DNA of 15,323 nt from contig JAFLJU010000620.1 in the NCBI GenBank assembly GCA_022712835.1, positions 1-15,323 on the forward strand. Direction: 5' to 3'. The notes beneath the pieces are model-generated. The model saw only the letters and a list, made by a program, of their open reading frames with translations, searched no databases and was not told the DNA's origin. Position numbers and translations under genes: made by a program. Shown piece by piece: positions 15,313-15,323 of this stretch. Position 1 is the first letter of the stretch. Every line of letters begins with the position of its first letter. The stretch is from Desulfobacteraceae bacterium. Its GTDB lineage: Bacteria > Desulfobacterota > Desulfobacteria > Desulfobacterales > Desulfobacteraceae.

Positions 15313-15323
15313 ATGAATAAAAC
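15313..15323 (+). CDS. Start of a further plus-strand gene (3' end outside window)
   Basis: An ATG at 15313 is preceded by GGAG (15300-15303) with 9-nt spacing and opens the frame Met-Asn-Lys-Thr before the window ends. The 11 visible bases are identical to the first 11 of the PstS-like gene at 543. This may be chance, or may mark a paralogous binding lipoprotein. The product cannot be identified. Confidence 0.45.

Noticed and set aside
1..15323. CRISPR arrays, tRNA or rRNA genes, insertion sequences, prophage genes
   Set aside because: I saw no regular short repeats with spacers, no clover-leaf or rRNA-like segments, and no transposase, integrase or phage proteins on either strand.

Overview
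The window reads as part of a chromosome from a Gram-negative bacterium, most likely a sulfate-reducing deltaproteobacterium of the Desulfobacter/Desulfobacula kind. This placement is an inference from protein style, moderate GC content and gene mix, not from a marker gene. Evidence for a Gram-negative cell is a chemoreceptor tail, a lipoprotein, and two ABC importers with cleavable periplasmic binding proteins. An unexpected feature is a GlpP-type glycerol-3-phosphate-responsive antiterminator, a family known mainly from Firmicutes.

Layout. Positions 1-316 (+) hold the tail of a methyl-accepting chemotaxis protein. After a 226-bp gap with a good promoter comes a PstS-like phosphate-binding lipoprotein (543-1358, +). 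It converges with, and overlaps by 4 bp, the end of a long minus-strand array from 14883 down to 1355. In transcription order the array encodes a GlpP-like antiterminator; a Ugp-type importer (ATPase, two permeases, binding protein); a single protein fusing a metallophosphoesterase to an HAD-IIA phosphatase; an Opp/Dpp/Gsi-type importer (binding protein, fused double ATPase, two permeases); and a cytosolic alkaline-phosphatase-superfamily phosphodiesterase. Several junctions overlap (8 bp, or ATGA-type 4 bp). The largest internal gap is 165 bp (8144-8308), where a second promoter could lie. Positions 14884-15312 are non-coding and hold a terminator-like leader and a 16-bp palindrome. At 15313 another plus-strand gene begins; its first 11 bases equal those of the PstS-like gene.

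How it may work together (inference). The Ugp-type system would import glycerol-3-phosphate or glycerophosphodiesters. The metallophosphoesterase half of the fusion would cut diesters to glycerol-3-phosphate plus an alcohol, and the HAD-IIA half would remove the phosphate. The Opp-type importer plus the alkaline-phosphatase-superfamily enzyme would do the same for a second, bulkier phosphodiester; the Agrobacterium agrocinopine system is a precedent for a family-5 binding protein taking up sugar phosphodiesters. GlpP would sense glycerol-3-phosphate and release a leader terminator. The whole looks like an organophosphate-diester salvage island with RNA-level control. The individual protein families are well supported; the substrates are not proven by the sequence.
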